64,000 nucleotides of DNA from Stappia indica (GCF_009789575.1 NZ_CP046908.1:2645001-2709000); one strand, 5' to 3'; positions 44,539 through 56,462 are shown, counted from the first letter of the stretch. Numbers and translations: made by a program. Notes: a model not told the origin generated them from the sequence alone.

Positions 44539-44919
44539 GTGAATTATCTCATCGTATTTATTGGGGCTGGAATGGGCGGTATGGCGCGCCACGCGGTCAA
44601 CGTCGCATCAGTTCGATTTCTTGGTGTCGGCAGCTTTCCTTTGGGTACCCTAGGGATCAATGTAATGGGGTCGTTCCTGATGGGGGTAGTCGTCGAGTAT
44701 TTTGCGTTCCGAACCGGTCTGTCTCAGCAGGCCCGGCTGTTTCTGACGACCGGTATTCTCGGCGGTTTTACAACGTTTTCGACATTTTCACTGGAAGCAG
44801 GTCTTCTCATCGAGCGCGGTCAGGGGTGGCTCGCCGTGGTCTACATAGCCGGTTCCGTGATCCTCTCGATTGGGGGGCTCTTTACGGCGATGATGATTAT
44901 GCGGCAAGCCCTCCCTTGA
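44539..44919 (+). CDS. crcB: Fluoride efflux channel CrcB/Fluc
   Basis: This 126-residue four-helix membrane protein has the Fluc landmarks GAGMGGMARHAVN, GTLGINVMGSFLMG (with the pore Asn) and TTGILGGFTTFSTFS (Phe-box and sodium site). The start is GTG 44539, after AGAGGTAAAG. It acts as a dimer to export fluoride and is controlled by the riboswitch just upstream. Confidence 0.95.
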   Translation: MNYLIVFIGAGMGGMARHAVNVASVRFLGVGSFPLGTLGINVMGSFLMGVVVEYFAFRTGLSQQARLFLTTGILGGFTTFSTFSLEAGLLIERGQGWLAVVYIAGSVILSIGGLFTAMMIMRQALP

Positions 44920-45067
44920 ACACACATTGCCTTGTCGAAATCTCAACAAGACAGTCTATGCATTGTGATTGCGAGTTCCTTCGGTAGATTGCACGCAAAA
45001 TATCCGGGGAGTTTGCGCAAAGGTGTCCCGATGACGAATGCGCATGCCCCAACGGTCAGGATTTGAG

Positions 45068-45463
45068 ATGAATACGCGTAACACGAAAGATGGCGCTGTC
45101 GCAGATCAACGCCATGCCGGCCACAAACATAGCTTGGCAGCGGAACAGGTTATTGATCATTCCTCATTGTCGCAGAACGAGATCACTATCCTGGCGGAGA
45201 CCTTCCGCTTGCTGGGGGATCCGTCGCGGCTCAAAATCCTCCTGAGTTGCATGCCGGGCCCGATCTCCGTCGGCGATATCGCGGAACGGCTGGATCTGTC
45301 TCTATCTCTGGTCAGTCACCATTTGCGGCTCCTGCGCGGCGCTCGTCTCGTCAAAGGGGAACGCCACGCCAAGCAAATATTCTATGAAATTTCCGACCAG
45401 CATGTGAGCCAGGTCCTGCAGGATATGGCGATCCATATATCGGAGGACCATGGCGAGGAATAG
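45068..45463 (+). CDS. ArsR/SmtB-family metal repressor
   Basis: This 131-residue winged-helix repressor has TFRLLGDPSRLKILL and the recognition helix LSLSLVSHHLRLL. The C-terminal helix DQHVSQVLQDMAIHISEDH carries Asp/His residues in the alpha-5 metal-site pattern of CzrA/SmtB (Zn, Co). The N-terminal tail is also His-rich (HAGHKH). It precedes the Zn/Cd ATPase gene by 150 bases, and a palindrome between them is the probable operator. Confidence 0.9.
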   Translation: MNTRNTKDGAVADQRHAGHKHSLAAEQVIDHSSLSQNEITILAETFRLLGDPSRLKILLSCMPGPISVGDIAERLDLSLSLVSHHLRLLRGARLVKGERHAKQIFYEISDQHVSQVLQDMAIHISEDHGEE

Positions 45464-45520
45464 CTCCAAACCTCTGGGCGAGGCCTAACCGAGGAACGGC
45501 ATCCCCTTTACATACAATGC

Positions 45521-45536
45521 TTGAATATCTGTTCAA
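45521..45536. promoter_or_regulatory. Probable ArsR/SmtB operator before the Zn/Cd ATPase
   Basis: TTGAA (45521-45525), six bases, TTCAA (45532-45536). The same ATGAA/TTGAA-N6-TTCAA form stands before the CDF gene at 53.5 kb, whose neighbour is also an ArsR repressor. Confidence 0.6.
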
Positions 45537-45615
45537 TCGTGTTATTGATCCTTTCAACGCCATGCAAGGCACCAAGGGCGAGCGTGCCCGCCGCGCCGGT
45601 TGAAAGGACCACTCA

Positions 45616-48375
<2,760 letters not shown>

Positions 48376-48417
48376 ACATGGGTGATACCAACCAGTGATG
48401 GAATGGTTTGGAGAGAT

Positions 48418-48451
48418 TTATTCCGCCATCGATATCTCGATGGTGGAATAA
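48418..48451. promoter_or_regulatory. 15-bp-arm palindrome before the merR gene
   Basis: Arms 48418-48432 and 48437-48451 are complementary except for one G-T pair, with a TATC centre; the outer part is TTATTCC/GGAATAA. It lies 20 bases upstream of the MerR start, probably in its promoter, and looks like an operator. Confidence 0.6.
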
Positions 48452-48471
48452 TGTTGATAGGAGAGCATTAT

Positions 48472-48858
48472 ATGTCTCTAAGTATTGGAGATATGTCGGA
48501 GATCGCGGGGGTAAAAGTACCGACAATCCGATATTATGAAGAAATCGGGTTGCTGCGCAGTAAGCCGAGAAATAAACTCAATCATAGGCGATACGATAAT
48601 AGCTCTTTGATGAGATTAATCTTCATTCGTGAAGCTAGGATGCTTGGTTTTGATATAGATATCATCCGTGATTTTCTTCGACTATCTGATGGTATTTGCA
48701 CGGAGTCGGAGTCAATGGAAATTTTATCGGTGAGCCTGAAGGACGTACGTAACCGCATTCGCCGGTTGCAATTACTTTCGGTACAATTAAATCGTATCGT
48801 CAAGCCATCGACGAGCGATGCAATCCCTCCCAACAATATCCTGACAGCCCTCTCTTGA
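48472..48858 (+). CDS. MerR-family regulator
   Basis: From ATG 48472 (AGGAGA 8 bases upstream) this 128-residue protein has the MerR HTH (SIGDMSEIAGVKVPTIRYYE) and dimer helix. Its C-terminus lacks the usual Cys-x7-Cys metal loop: the only cysteine is in SDGICTESES. So it may sense something other than a soft metal, or it is diverged. The coding sequence is visibly more AT-rich than its neighbours, a sign of separate acquisition. It lies upstream of the acetolactate synthase gene. Confidence 0.82.
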   Translation: MSLSIGDMSEIAGVKVPTIRYYEEIGLLRSKPRNKLNHRRYDNSSLMRLIFIREARMLGFDIDIIRDFLRLSDGICTESESMEILSVSLKDVRNRIRRLQLLSVQLNRIVKPSTSDAIPPNNILTALS

Positions 48859-48902
48859 TGAGGTTCTTCTCGATAAGACGTCGATTAACATGAAGGTGAC
48901 AT

Positions 48903-50558
48903 ATGCATAAAGGCTCTGACCTTCTTGTCGCGGCGCTCGAAAACGAGGGCGTCGACCGCATTTTCGGCGTTCCGGGTGAGGAAAACCTTGATATTGTCGA
49001 GTCGTTGCGGTGTTCTAAAATCGAATTGGTGCTGACACGTCATGAGCAGGCGGCAGCGTTTATGGCTGCAACGCATGGGCGCCTTACCGGCCGTCCCGGC
49101 GTATGTATAGCCACACTCGGCCCTGGCGCCCTCAATTTCTCGACCGGCGCCGCTTATGCCCACCTCGGTGCCATGCCAATGGTCATGATCACCGGCCAGA
49201 AGGCGGTCAGAACCGCTAAGCAAGCGCGTTTCCAGATCGTCGACGTAGTTGCCTCGATGCGTCCGTTGACCAAAATGACGCGCCAGATCGTCAGCCCGTC
49301 CAGCATTCCGGCCATGGTGCGCGACGCCTTCCGAGTCGCTATGGAGGAGCGACCTGGCCCGGTCCATCTCGAGCTGCCCGAAGATGTTGCCGCAGAGATG
49401 ACCGAAGATATCGGCTCGATCCCCCTTCATCGCCTGCCCCGGCCTGTCGCACCCACAGAGGCGCTGGACTTCGCAGCGGAGATGATCGCCGCAGCCAGGA
49501 ATCCGCTGGTGATGATCGGTGCGGCGGGGAACCGCCCGCGCCTTATAGAGCCGCTTTCAGCCTTTGTTCGGGCCGCAGGGCTTCCCTTTTTCAACACGCA
49601 GATGGGCAAGGGTGCCGTCACAGGCGGATCCAACCTCTATATGGGAACCGCAGCACTGTCGGAAGGCGACTACGTCCATGAGGCGGTTGCGCTCGCTGAT
49701 CTTATCGTCGCCGTGGGCCATGACACGGTCGAAAAGCCGCCTTTTCTGATGCGTAGCGCCGGCGGCCCGAAGGTAATTCATATCGGGTACGAAGCGGCCA
49801 CCGTCGAGCAGGTCTACCACCCAGAGGCCGAGGTCATCGGCGACATCGGCGCAACCGTGAGCGCGCTTGCCGAACGGCTCGCAGGAAAGCTTCCGGCCCA
49901 GTTGAAGATGATGGAGTTGCGACAGCGCATTCTGGCACGGATCAATGCCGGCGCGGAAGAAAACAGGTTCCCGGTGACGCCGCAGCGTCTAGTCCACGAC
50001 GTGCGCGCGGTGATGCCGGAGGATGGCATCGTGTGTCTCGACAATGGCATGTACAAGATCTGGTTCGCGCGGAACTACCGCACCCATGTCGCCAACACGC
50101 TACTGCTCGACAACGCGCTGGCGACAATGGGCGCCGGCCTGCCTTCCGCGATGATGGTGGCGATGCTGCATCCCGGCAGGCGCGTGCTGGCGATTTGCGG
50201 CGACGGTGGTTTCATGATGAACAGTCAGGAGATGGAGACCGCGGTGAGACTGGGGCTGAACCTCGTCATACTTGTTCTCAACGACGGTGCATACGGCATG
50301 ATCCGCTGGAAACAGGCAGTCGACGAATTTCCCGACTTTGGGATGACCTTCGGCAATCCCGATTTCATTCGCTATGCCGAAGCCTACGGAGCCACTGGGT
50401 GGCGCATAAACTCCACCGACGCGCTCACCGTCACGCTCGACAGGGCATTTGATGCCGGCGGGGTCCATCTGGTGGATTGCCCGATTGACTATTCCGAAAA
50501 TACTCGCGTGCTTGTCGAGGAGTTGCGCAACAAGGTCCCCGACATTGACCTGGCCTGA
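48903..50558 (+). CDS. alsS: Thiamine-diphosphate enzyme, acetolactate synthase-like
   Basis: This 551-residue TPP enzyme has the three-domain layout of catabolic acetolactate synthase: catalytic Glu48 in TRHEQAA, a central transhydrogenase-like domain, and the TPP motif GDGGFMMN near residue 432. AlsS joins two pyruvates to acetolactate. No regulatory subunit gene is present, as expected for the catabolic form. An acetoin reductase gene lies 4.7 kb downstream, but no acetolactate decarboxylase is in the window. Other pyruvate-type TPP enzymes cannot be fully excluded. Confidence 0.82.
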   Translation: MHKGSDLLVAALENEGVDRIFGVPGEENLDIVESLRCSKIELVLTRHEQAAAFMAATHGRLTGRPGVCIATLGPGALNFSTGAAYAHLGAMPMVMITGQKAVRTAKQARFQIVDVVASMRPLTKMTRQIVSPSSIPAMVRDAFRVAMEERPGPVHLELPEDVAAEMTEDIGSIPLHRLPRPVAPTEALDFAAEMIAAARNPLVMIGAAGNRPRLIEPLSAFVRAAGLPFFNTQMGKGAVTGGSNLYMGTAALSEGDYVHEAVALADLIVAVGHDTVEKPPFLMRSAGGPKVIHIGYEAATVEQVYHPEAEVIGDIGATVSALAERLAGKLPAQLKMMELRQRILARINAGAEENRFPVTPQRLVHDVRAVMPEDGIVCLDNGMYKIWFARNYRTHVANTLLLDNALATMGAGLPSAMMVAMLHPGRRVLAICGDGGFMMNSQEMETAVRLGLNLVILVLNDGAYGMIRWKQAVDEFPDFGMTFGNPDFIRYAEAYGATGWRINSTDALTVTLDRAFDAGGVHLVDCPIDYSENTRVLVEELRNKVPDIDLA

Positions 50559-50588
50559 TGTGCTGAAGCATTTGCTGATGGTCGTACG

Positions 50589-50618
50589 CGGCCACTGACC
50601 CGTAAGGGTCAGTGGCCG
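50589..50618. terminator. 13-bp hairpin between convergent genes, bidirectional terminator
   Basis: CGGCCACTGACCC (50589-50601) pairs perfectly with GGGTCAGTGGCCG (50606-50618), loop GTAA. It sits between the acetolactate synthase stop and the stop of the converging ATPase gene. A T-rich run (ATATTTTT) follows 12 bases later on the + side. Confidence 0.75.
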
Positions 50619-50624
50619 TAACTA

Positions 50625-53003
50625 TCATATTTTTGCGCTGCGCAGCCGGAGCGAGTTCGCTATAACGCTGACCGACGACAGTGCCATAGCGGCGGCGGCT
50701 ATGACCGGCGAAAGCAGGATGCCAAACGTCGGGTAGAGAATACCCGCCGCGACCGGCACACCCGCCGCATTATAGATGAAGGCGAAGAACAGGTTCTGCC
50801 GGATGTTGCGCATCGTGGCCCGGCTGAGCTGCTGAGCGCGCACGATGCCCTGCAGGTCGCCTTTTAGAAGGGTCACGCCCGCGCTCTCGATCGCAACGTC
50901 CGTGCCGGTTCCCATCGCGATGCCGACATCGGCGGCGGCGAGCGCCGGCGCATCGTTGACACCGTCACCTGCCATTCCGACGATTCGGCCTTCCTTGCGA
51001 AGACGTTCGACGATCGCGCTTTTGTCCTCCGGCAGGACTTCCGCCTCGACCTCCGAGATGCCAAGCTGACGGGCGACCGCCTGCGCGGTGGTCTTGTTGT
51101 CGCCGGTCAGCATGACCACGCGGATGCCCTGCGCCGTGAGTTCGCGGACAGCCTGGGGAGTCGTTTCCTTGATCGGATCGGCGATAGCGAACAGTCCTGC
51201 CAGCACACCGTCCCGCGCCATGAAGATGACTGTCGCTCCCTCGTCGCGCAGTTCTTCGGCTTTGGCGTTCATCGGGGAGATGTCGATCCCCTCTTCGCCC
51301 ATGATCCGGTGGCTGCCGAGGATCAGCCTGTGCCCTTCAACCGTGCCGGTGACACCTTTGCCGACGGGGCTGTCGAAATCCTGCGCGTCACCCAGTGCCA
51401 TGCCTCGCTCGCCTGCCGCGTTGACCACTGCAAGCGCCAGGGGATGTTCGCTCGACCGCTCCAGTGTCGCCGCCTGACGCAGCAGGTCGGTTTCGGTGAT
51501 ACCATCAGCCGTTATGATCGCTGTAACCTTTGGGCGGCCTTCTGTCAGCGTGCCGGTCTTGTCGACGACCAGCGTATCGACCTTCTCGAAGCGCTCCAGC
51601 GCCTCGGCGTTCTTGATGAGGACGCCGAGCCCCGCGCCACGGCCGACGCCGACCATAATCGACATCGGTGTCGCCAATCCGAGCGCACAGGGGCAGGCAA
51701 TGATGAGAACAGCGACGGCAGCCACCAACGCATGGGCAAATTGCGGCTCCGGCCCGACCATGAACCAGGCGAAGAAGGCGACGATGGCGACCAGGATGAC
51801 CGCCGGAACGAACCAGCCCGACACGTCGTCGGCAAGCCGCTGGATCGGCGCGCGTGACCTTTGCGCATCCGCCACCATCTGCACGATACGGGACAGCATC
51901 GTATCGCGCCCGACCTTGCCGGCTTCCATCACAAAGCCGCCGGTCTGGTTCATTGTGCCGGCTATCACCTTTGATCCTTCCAATTTGGTAACAGGCATGG
52001 ATTCGCCGGTGATCATAGATTCGTCGATCGAACTGCGTCCCTCGACCAGCGTGCCGTCGACCGGCACTTTCTCGCCCGGGCGCACCCGCAGACGGTCACC
52101 TACGACGACGGCATCCAGCTCGATGTCCTCGTCGCTGCCATCGGCATTGACCCGGCGCGCGATCTTCGGAGCAAGGTCAAGAAGCGCGCGGATCGCGCCG
52201 CCGGTCTGCTCGCGGGCGCGCAATTCGAGAACCTGACCCAGGAGAACTAGGGCCGTGATGACGGCAGCCGCCTCGAAATAGACGGCGACCGCGCCACCCA
52301 TCGTCTGGAACGTTGCGGGGAAGAGGCCCGGCGCCACCGTTGCCAAAACGCTGTAAACCCAGGCCACACCGGTGCCCATCGCGATGAGCGTGAACATGTT
52401 GAGGTGCCGCGTGACTACCGATTGCCAGCCACGCTGGAAAAACGGCCAGCCGGCCCAGAGCACGACAGGCGTAGCGAAGAGCAACTGCAGCCAGTTCGAA
52501 GTCTGCGGCGCGACGAGCATGTGGAGCGACGGGAAGAGATGCCCGCCCATCTCCAGCGTGAAGACAGGTATCGTCAGAAGCAAGCCGACCCAGAATCGGC
52601 GGCGCATGTCGAGATATTCCTCACTCGGGCCGGTCTCCAGAGACGGCATCTCAGGCTCCAGCGCCATTCCGCAGATCGGGCAGTTTCCTGGACCCTGCTG
52701 GCGGATTTGCGGATGCATAGGACAAGTGTAGATCGTCCCCTCGGCAACCGGCGCATCGGCTCTGATCTGCTTCTTCTCCGGGTGTGCATAGGCGGCGGGA
52801 TCGGCCTCGAACTTGCCCTTGCAGCTGACAGAGCAGAAATGAAACATCGATCCATGATAGGTCGAATGATGCTCGGTCTTCTCGGGATCGACATCCATGC
52901 CGCAAACCGGATCTTTCACCGTTTTTGCGAACGAATGCGCATGGCCGGAATGACTCTCGTGTCCCGCGCCGTCATGGTTGTGCCTGTGTTGCTCATCGGT
53001 CAT
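50625..53003 (-). CDS. copA: Copper P1B ATPase with YHS and heavy-metal-binding domains
   Basis: This 792-residue Cu(I) exporter starts at ATG 53003 (AAGGGA 8 bases upstream). The N-terminus is His-rich (about 5-25), followed by a YHS domain ([12 protein letters not shown] to [10 protein letters not shown], about 29-74) and a heavy-metal-binding motif (YTCPMHPQI and CPICGMAL, about 92-115). The core has CPC near 437, DKTGT near 480 and [11 protein letters not shown] with MALSSVSV in the last helices, typical of P1B-1 copper pumps. A small basic ORF and a CueR-type promoter lie upstream. Confidence 0.94.
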   Translation of the reverse strand: MTDEQHRHNHDGAGHESHSGHAHSFAKTVKDPVCGMDVDPEKTEHHSTYHGSMFHFCSVSCKGKFEADPAAYAHPEKKQIRADAPVAEGTIYTCPMHPQIRQQGPGNCPICGMALEPEMPSLETGPSEEYLDMRRRFWVGLLLTIPVFTLEMGGHLFPSLHMLVAPQTSNWLQLLFATPVVLWAGWPFFQRGWQSVVTRHLNMFTLIAMGTGVAWVYSVLATVAPGLFPATFQTMGGAVAVYFEAAAVITALVLLGQVLELRAREQTGGAIRALLDLAPKIARRVNADGSDEDIELDAVVVGDRLRVRPGEKVPVDGTLVEGRSSIDESMITGESMPVTKLEGSKVIAGTMNQTGGFVMEAGKVGRDTMLSRIVQMVADAQRSRAPIQRLADDVSGWFVPAVILVAIVAFFAWFMVGPEPQFAHALVAAVAVLIIACPCALGLATPMSIMVGVGRGAGLGVLIKNAEALERFEKVDTLVVDKTGTLTEGRPKVTAIITADGITETDLLRQAATLERSSEHPLALAVVNAAGERGMALGDAQDFDSPVGKGVTGTVEGHRLILGSHRIMGEEGIDISPMNAKAEELRDEGATVIFMARDGVLAGLFAIADPIKETTPQAVRELTAQGIRVVMLTGDNKTTAQAVARQLGISEVEAEVLPEDKSAIVERLRKEGRIVGMAGDGVNDAPALAAADVGIAMGTGTDVAIESAGVTLLKGDLQGIVRAQQLSRATMRNIRQNLFFAFIYNAAGVPVAAGILYPTFGILLSPVIAAAAMALSSVSVIANSLRLRSAKI

Positions 53004-53131
53004 TGGCGTTCCCTTCACGAACTCCGTAAATCACACAGATTCATAGTGAAATATCTGATGGGGGACGCGCTTCGGCACTTACGAAACTCTCGCGTAAAGC
53101 CGACTCGCGACGGTTCTTGTCTTCCACACGA

Positions 53132-53368
53132 CTACTGATCATGCCTGACGTCAGAATCATGGTCGCGTCGTCTCGGGCCGACGAGCCAGCGAATCAGCTT
53201 CCTGAACGGATTCCGCGTCTCGCCCGATGCGTTTTTCCGAGCGCCTTCTCCTGCGACCGGACGTCCGGCTGAGTGTTCTCCTGGCTGGAAAGAACCAGCG
53301 GCATCAGCACCCTCACATCTGCGCTGAACCCGCATGATGGAGGAATGCTCTTCTTTCCGATCACACAC
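53132..53368 (-). CDS. Small basic protein of unknown function, first gene behind a copper promoter
   Basis: GTG at 53368 opens a 78-residue frame with an excellent AGGAGG ribosome-binding site 5 bases upstream. The product begins MCDRKEEHSS and has a basic, Trp-containing C-terminal part (FRKLIRWLVGPRRRDHD). It has two cysteines (residues 2 and 18) and no membrane segment. It lies just downstream of a CueR-type promoter and upstream of the copper ATPase, so it should be expressed with it. I do not recognise a family; it could also be a leader ORF. Confidence 0.45.
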   Translation of the reverse strand: MCDRKEEHSSIMRVQRRCEGADAAGSFQPGEHSAGRPVAGEGARKNASGETRNPFRKLIRWLVGPRRRDHDSDVRHDQ

Positions 53369-53397
53369 GCCCTCCTCCTTTACCTTCTTGGAAAGTC

Positions 53398-53428
53398 ATA
53401 TTGCGGCTTCCAACTGTTGTAAGGTCAA
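53398..53428 (-). promoter_or_regulatory. CueR-type promoter of the copper ATPase operon
   Basis: On the minus strand TTGACC (plus 53423-53428), a 19-base spacer containing CAACAGTTGGAAGCC, and CAATAT (53398-53403). The arrangement matches the two promoters at 63.6 kb. Confidence 0.75.
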
Positions 53429-53486
53429 GAGGCAAACAGCAGGCGCAGCCGGATGGCGTCGAGCGACAAAAAATGCACGACACTAC

Positions 53487-53517
53487 TTGACAAATCAATA
53501 TATGAACAACTATTCAA
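53487..53517 (+). promoter_or_regulatory. Promoter and ArsR-type operator of the CDF gene
   Basis: TTGACA (53487-53492) and TATTCA (53511-53516), 18 bases apart, overlap the dyad ATGAA-N6-TTCAA at 53502-53517. A bound ArsR repressor would cover the -10 element. Confidence 0.6.
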
Positions 53518-53547
53518 CTGTCGAATTCAAACGCGACGGAAGAACCC

Positions 53548-54537
53548 ATGTCAAACCCCTCCCCCACCTCACACGACAATCACGCCGGACACAATCATGA
53601 TGACCACGCCGGTCACAGCCATGCCCCCGCGGTAACGAACCAGAATGAGCGCAGGATTCTGATCTCGTTCTTCATGATCTTGACTTTCATGGTCGTCGAA
53701 GCGATCGGCGGCATCGTATCCGGTTCGCTTGCGCTGCTCGCCGACGCCGGTCACATGCTGACCGACGCGATCGCCCTTGGCCTTGCCTATGTGGCCTTCC
53801 GCCTCGGACGCAAGGCGGCGGACGGCAAACGTACGTTCGGATACATGCGCTTTGAAGTGATCGCCGGCCTCGTCAACGCGCTCACCCTGTTCGGAATCGT
53901 CGGCTGGATCATGTACGAAGCCTATGAGCGCTTCCAGCAGCCCGGCGAAGTCCTCGCCGGACCAATGTTCCTCGTGGCTGTCGCCGGTCTGCTCGTGAAC
54001 CTTTTCGTGCTGTGGTACCTGACGCGGGGCGAGACCGATCACGTCAATGTCAAGGGCGCGGTTCTCCACGTCATGGGCGACCTGCTCGGCTCGGTCGGCG
54101 CCATCGCTGCGGCCATCATCATCTGGTACACGAACTGGACCCCGATCGACCCGATCCTGTCCGTCGTCGTCTCGCTGCTGATCCTGCGCAGTGCCTGGGC
54201 CCTGCTGAAGAACGCCCTGCACATCCTGCTGGAAGGCGCACCCGACAATGCCGATGCCAACGACATCGCTGGCTGGGTGGAAAGCACCGTCCCCGGCGTG
54301 GAAAAGGTCAGCCACGTCCACGTCTGGTCGATCACTTCGGGCCGCACCCTCGCTACGCTTCAGGTGAAGCCCCGTGACGGCGCGGACATCCTGGCCACCG
54401 TCCGCCAGGTCGCGGAAGGACTGAAGGAGAAGTTCAAGATCGAACATCCGACGGTCGGCATCGATTGGGAGGAGAACGGCGATTGCAGCCTCGGCAGGCA
54501 AAGCGTGATCTCGCTCCACGCCGGACACGCACACTGA
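53548..54537 (+). CDS. CDF-family zinc/cation exporter (CzcD/ZitB-like)
   Basis: This 329-residue six-helix cation diffusion facilitator has His-rich ends (NHAGHNHDDHAGHSH near residues 11-25; HAGHAH at the C-terminus). The metal site pairs are visible: LADAGHMLTDA (helix 2) and HVMGDLLGS (helix 5), in the HD/HD pattern of Zn exporters. The cytosolic C-terminal domain begins near residue 230. It is preceded by an ArsR-type operator and followed by an ArsR gene. Confidence 0.94.
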   Translation: MSNPSPTSHDNHAGHNHDDHAGHSHAPAVTNQNERRILISFFMILTFMVVEAIGGIVSGSLALLADAGHMLTDAIALGLAYVAFRLGRKAADGKRTFGYMRFEVIAGLVNALTLFGIVGWIMYEAYERFQQPGEVLAGPMFLVAVAGLLVNLFVLWYLTRGETDHVNVKGAVLHVMGDLLGSVGAIAAAIIIWYTNWTPIDPILSVVVSLLILRSAWALLKNALHILLEGAPDNADANDIAGWVESTVPGVEKVSHVHVWSITSGRTLATLQVKPRDGADILATVRQVAEGLKEKFKIEHPTVGIDWEENGDCSLGRQSVISLHAGHAH

Positions 54538-54545
54538 ACGATGCA

Positions 54546-54571
54546 CGGGCGGAGGAGAAATCCTCCGCCCG
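54546..54571 (+). repeat. 11-bp hairpin between the CDF and arsR genes
   Basis: CGGGCGGAGGA (54546-54556) pairs perfectly with TCCTCCGCCCG (54561-54571), loop GAAA. There is no T-run, so it is more likely a processing or attenuation site that lowers arsR expression relative to the exporter. Confidence 0.6.
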
Positions 54572-54593
54572 CAAACTTTAAAAGGGGTTGCCT

Positions 54594-54899
54594 GTGTTGC
54601 CCGCAGAAACGCTTTCCCCGGAAGAGACCGACCATCTGTCAGAAACGTTCCGCCTGCTTGGCGACCCGAGCAGGCTTCGCATCGTCCTGGCCTGCGCCGT
54701 CGGCCCGAGAGCCGTCACCCGGATCGCGAACGATCTGGGACTTTCGCAATCCCTCGTCAGTCATCACCTCAGGCTGCTGCGTGCCGCCAGGCTCGTCAGG
54801 GGAATACGCCGGTCGAAACAGGTTCTCTACGAACTCTCCGACCCGCATGTCATGTCAGTGGTGCGCAGCATTGTTTGCCATCTGGTTGAAGAGAAATAG
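54594..54899 (+). CDS. ArsR/SmtB-family metal repressor of the CDF operon
   Basis: This 101-residue winged-helix repressor has SETFRLLGDPSRLRIVL and recognition helix LSQSLVSHHLRLL. The C-terminal helix DPHVMSVVRSIVCHLVEEK supplies Asp/His/Cys/His-type residues of an alpha-5 metal site. GTG 54594 is preferred: AGGGG is 6 bases upstream, whereas the TTG at 54588 abuts it. It closely resembles the ArsR at 45 kb. Probable autoregulator of the CDF operon. Confidence 0.88.
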   Translation: MLPAETLSPEETDHLSETFRLLGDPSRLRIVLACAVGPRAVTRIANDLGLSQSLVSHHLRLLRAARLVRGIRRSKQVLYELSDPHVMSVVRSIVCHLVEEK

Positions 54900-55249
54900 C
54901 AATATCAAAGAAACGACATTGCTAATGCTCTTTGATGAGATGCTCTCAGTAAACAGTCTTCTTCAACAGGCCAACCACCTCAGGGAGGTCCGCGACATAA
55001 CGCGCAAATCACCAATCAAGCACAAATTACACTTGAACACACATTGAACTGTGCCCATCTTTCCATTCAGACTGATAGGCAATCACGTTATGAAAAACGC
55101 GAGCCATGAAATGCAAAAGGCTTTCAGATCGGTTCGGACCCGACATTCCCTGTCGGTTCCCCCTGAACAGGCGCTGGCATTCATACTGGTGATGCAACTC
55201 GACATCACAGTACATTTTTCAACCGTAGATCGATAAGAAAGGATCTTTC
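54900..55249. other. Intergenic stretch without a supported gene
   Basis: About 350 bases separate arsR from the acetoin reductase. Short frames (40 and 61 residues) exist but have no ribosome-binding site or recognisable pattern. The sequence is AT-richer than the flanks and should hold the reductase promoter, which I cannot place precisely. Confidence 0.45.
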
Positions 55250-56029
55250 ATGTCTGTAAAAGGTAAGGCAATCTTGGTGACGGGTGCCAGCCAGGGCATC
55301 GGGCGCGGTATCGCCCTGAGACTTGCAACAGACGGGGCGGATATAGCCCTGGTGGACATCAAGGCAGACAAGCTTGAAAATGTTCGCAAGGAAGTCGAAG
55401 CTCTGGGCGTGAACGCCACCACCTTCGTCGCCGACGTCAGCAGCCGCGACGAGGTCTATGCCGCCATCGATCATGCTGAGAAGGAACTCGGCGGCTTTAA
55501 CGTCATCGTCAACAATGCCGGTGTCGCGCAGGTCAAGCCGCTCTCTGACGTGGAACCAGCAGACCTCGACCGGATTTTCCGGATCAATGTCGACGGCGTC
55601 GTCTGGGGCATTCAGGCCTCAGCGAAGAAGTTCGCAGACCTCGGGCAGAAGGGCAAGATTATCAATGCTGCGTCTATTGCCGGACATGATGGTTTTGCCA
55701 TGCTCGGCGTCTATTCGGCCACCAAGTTCGCTGTGCGTGCGCTGACCCAGGCGGCGGCCAAGGAATATGCCAGCAAGGGGATCACTGTGAACGCGTACTG
55801 CCCCGGCATCGTCGGTACAGACATGTGGGTAGAGATAGACGAGCGTTTCGCCGAGATTACCGGTTCTCCGAAGGGCGAGACATTCAAGAAATATGTCGAA
55901 GGCATCGCGCTCGGCCGCGCTCAGACGCCGGAAGATGTTGCCGCCCTCGTCGCTTTCCTGGCAAGCGACGATTCCGACTACATCACCGGGCAATCCATCC
56001 TCACCGATGGCGGTATTGTCTATCGCTGA
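55250..56029 (+). CDS. budC: Short-chain dehydrogenase, acetoin/diacetyl reductase-like
   Basis: This 259-residue SDR has the NAD motif TGASQGIG (10-17), NNAGVA, and the catalytic Ser and YSATK. The pattern matches (S)-acetoin-forming diacetyl reductase/meso-2,3-butanediol dehydrogenase. It could reduce the acetoin that derives from the acetolactate synthase product at 49-50.6 kb. AAAGGA precedes the ATG. Other SDR substrates remain possible, since this class is broad. Confidence 0.82.
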   Translation: MSVKGKAILVTGASQGIGRGIALRLATDGADIALVDIKADKLENVRKEVEALGVNATTFVADVSSRDEVYAAIDHAEKELGGFNVIVNNAGVAQVKPLSDVEPADLDRIFRINVDGVVWGIQASAKKFADLGQKGKIINAASIAGHDGFAMLGVYSATKFAVRALTQAAAKEYASKGITVNAYCPGIVGTDMWVEIDERFAEITGSPKGETFKKYVEGIALGRAQTPEDVAALVAFLASDDSDYITGQSILTDGGIVYR

Positions 56030-56145
56030 GGGAGCAAAGGCGGACGATAATGCGGTTCATGCCGTCGGATGCGGGAAAATCCCCATCCGGCGGCGCAAAA
56101 CTGGCCGCAGTTCCTCTCGGCCTTGAATTAATGGCCGGACATCTC

Positions 56146-56181
56146 TTGAAATATCCACTCCAGGGGGATAGGATATTTCAA
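56146..56181. promoter_or_regulatory. Operator of the CsoR/RcnR-like repressor
   Basis: Perfect 11-bp arms TTGAAATATCC (56146-56156) and GGATATTTCAA (56171-56181) enclose a 14-base centre with a G-tract (CAGGGGGATA), as in RcnR/CsoR operators. The right arm ends on the A of the repressor start codon, so binding would block transcription and initiation. Confidence 0.7.
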
Positions 56182-56462
56182 TGTCAGACTCGTCTTTCGT
56201 ACACACCTCTCACGACGCCGTGGTCAAGCGTCTCAGGCGCGCCGACGGCCACCTGCGAAGCGTCGTCGAGATGATCGAGGCCGGGCGATCGTGCCTCGAC
56301 ATCGCCCAGCAACTGCATGCTGTCGAGAAGGCCATTTCCCAGGCCAAGAAAACGCTCATCCAGGATCACCTCGACCACTGCCTCGAGGACGTCGTCGGGC
56401 CGATTGCGAAAGAGCAACGCCGGTCAATCGACGAGTTCAAGGAAATCACGAAATATCTTTGA
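56181..56462 (+). CDS. CsoR/RcnR-family metal-responsive repressor
   Basis: This 93-residue all-helical DUF156 protein has metal-ligand candidates C38 (GRSCLDIAQQLHAV), H63 and C67 (DHLDHCLED), plus N-terminal H8 and H11 that could join in RcnR-style Ni/Co sensing. The start codon is inside the operator's right arm. The MFS exporter follows 10 bases later, so repressor and exporter form an operon. The metal cannot be fixed from sequence. Confidence 0.88.
   Translation: MSDSSFVHTSHDAVVKRLRRADGHLRSVVEMIEAGRSCLDIAQQLHAVEKAISQAKKTLIQDHLDHCLEDVVGPIAKEQRRSIDEFKEITKYL

Noticed and set aside
54916-55047. Possible 40-residue peptide (MLFDEMLSVNSLLQQ...)
   Set aside because: No ribosome-binding site and no neighbour that would suggest a function; likely a chance frame.
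55051-55236. 61-residue + frame before the acetoin reductase
   Set aside because: No ribosome-binding site, mixed composition, no family pattern; it sits where the reductase promoter should be.
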